This document shows positions 63,528 through 64,000 of a DNA stretch of 64,000 bases, one piece after another. The position numbers and the translations under genes are program-made. The notes below the pieces were generated by a model. It was not told the origin of the DNA. It did not search any database and saw only the letters and a program-made list of their open reading frames with translations. This DNA comes from Thunnus maccoyii. Lineage: Eukaryota > Chordata > Actinopteri > Scombriformes > Scombridae. Each line of letters begins with the position of its first letter. The first letter of the stretch is position 1. The stretch is from positions 12,633,155 through 12,697,154 of the forward strand of contig NC_056544.1 of assembly GCF_910596095.1 (NCBI RefSeq), in the 5' to 3' direction.

Positions 63528-64000
63528 CATGCTTTTTTTTTTTTTTTTTTTTCAACCGCACGCCCAATCTAGCTGACATATGCTAAACCCCCTTTTTCTG
63601 CCCGGGTTGTCAGAAATTCTAGGTCTACAACCTGAGAAAGATTTGACGCCTCCCACTTTTAAACCAATGAAAAGAGCTGTTTTTTCTTTAGCTTCTGAAC
63701 TCTTCGGAGGCTGACATTGATGCACCGTTGTGGAAGGGTCCGACCTGGTAAGATTTGCACCAGCACAAAAGTCACCAGTTCAAATAATTTTGCAAACCTT
63801 TTTCTCCATCATCACCTAAAACCTTACTTTGAGAGAATAACTTCAAATATCGCTTAATCGTATTAAGATGTTCAGTCCCCTGTACAGTATAAGATATTGT
63901 GGGGTTAATACCACTTTCAACAATAGCAACATTTGCACTGGTGCAAACACTTACAAACTTTTCTCAGCCTCTTTCTTGCATATCTTTACTTCCCTAATTA
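63528..64000 (+). other. cdc34 3' UTR, running off the window
   Basis: It begins directly after the TGA at 63525-63527 with a poly-T tract (about 63534-63552). No polyadenylation signal was found before the end of the window, so the transcript continues beyond it. Confidence 0.7.

Overview
The window is vertebrate nuclear DNA, almost certainly from a ray-finned (teleost, probably percomorph) fish. The evidence is intron-rich genes with canonical GT-AG splice sites, proteins that follow vertebrate families from end to end, and many short foldback DNA transposons of kinds I associate with percomorph genomes. I saw no bacterial operon, CRISPR, tRNA or rRNA signal. The species cannot be named from the sequence.

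Six protein-coding genes were rebuilt exon by exon with continuous reading frames. From left to right they are: a retinoid-related orphan nuclear receptor, rorc-like (+, coding 6791-19909, 503 aa); endophilin-A2, sh3gl1 (+, 24004-31953, 368 aa); the adaptor stap2 (+, 34943-38747, 364 aa); a class 4 transmembrane semaphorin, possibly sema4e (+, 45018-49737, 776 aa); the spliceosome-associated protein cactin (-, 58562 down to 50976, 847 aa); and the ubiquitin-conjugating enzyme cdc34 (+, 60349-63527, 238 aa, with its 3' UTR running off the window). sema4 and cactin converge. cactin and cdc34 are divergent, about 1.8 kb apart.

The genes do not form one pathway: they cover a nuclear receptor, endocytosis, signalling adaptor, axon guidance or immune signalling, splicing, and ubiquitin transfer. 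What links them is history. The human counterparts of sh3gl1, stap2, cactin and cdc34 are all on 19p13.3. The ROR and SEMA4 families have human members on chromosomes 1, 9 and 15 but none on 19. This block may therefore preserve the fourth ROR and the fourth SEMA4 copy of the two early vertebrate genome duplications. That is the most interesting reading of the window, and it is an inference.

The non-coding part is rich in mobile-element remains: a decayed L2-like LINE in ror intron 1, LINE 3' tails near cactin exon 1, several TTAA-flanked foldback MITEs, a second MITE family with AACTAA(T/C) ends in at least five copies, a 78-bp Tc1/mariner hairpin in the sh3gl1 3' UTR, and a rearranged stretch upstream of sema4 (40.9-44.5 kb) with a long inverted repeat, a direct duplication and a nested element. 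Coordinates come from reading splice sites by eye. UTR ends and transcription starts are estimates.
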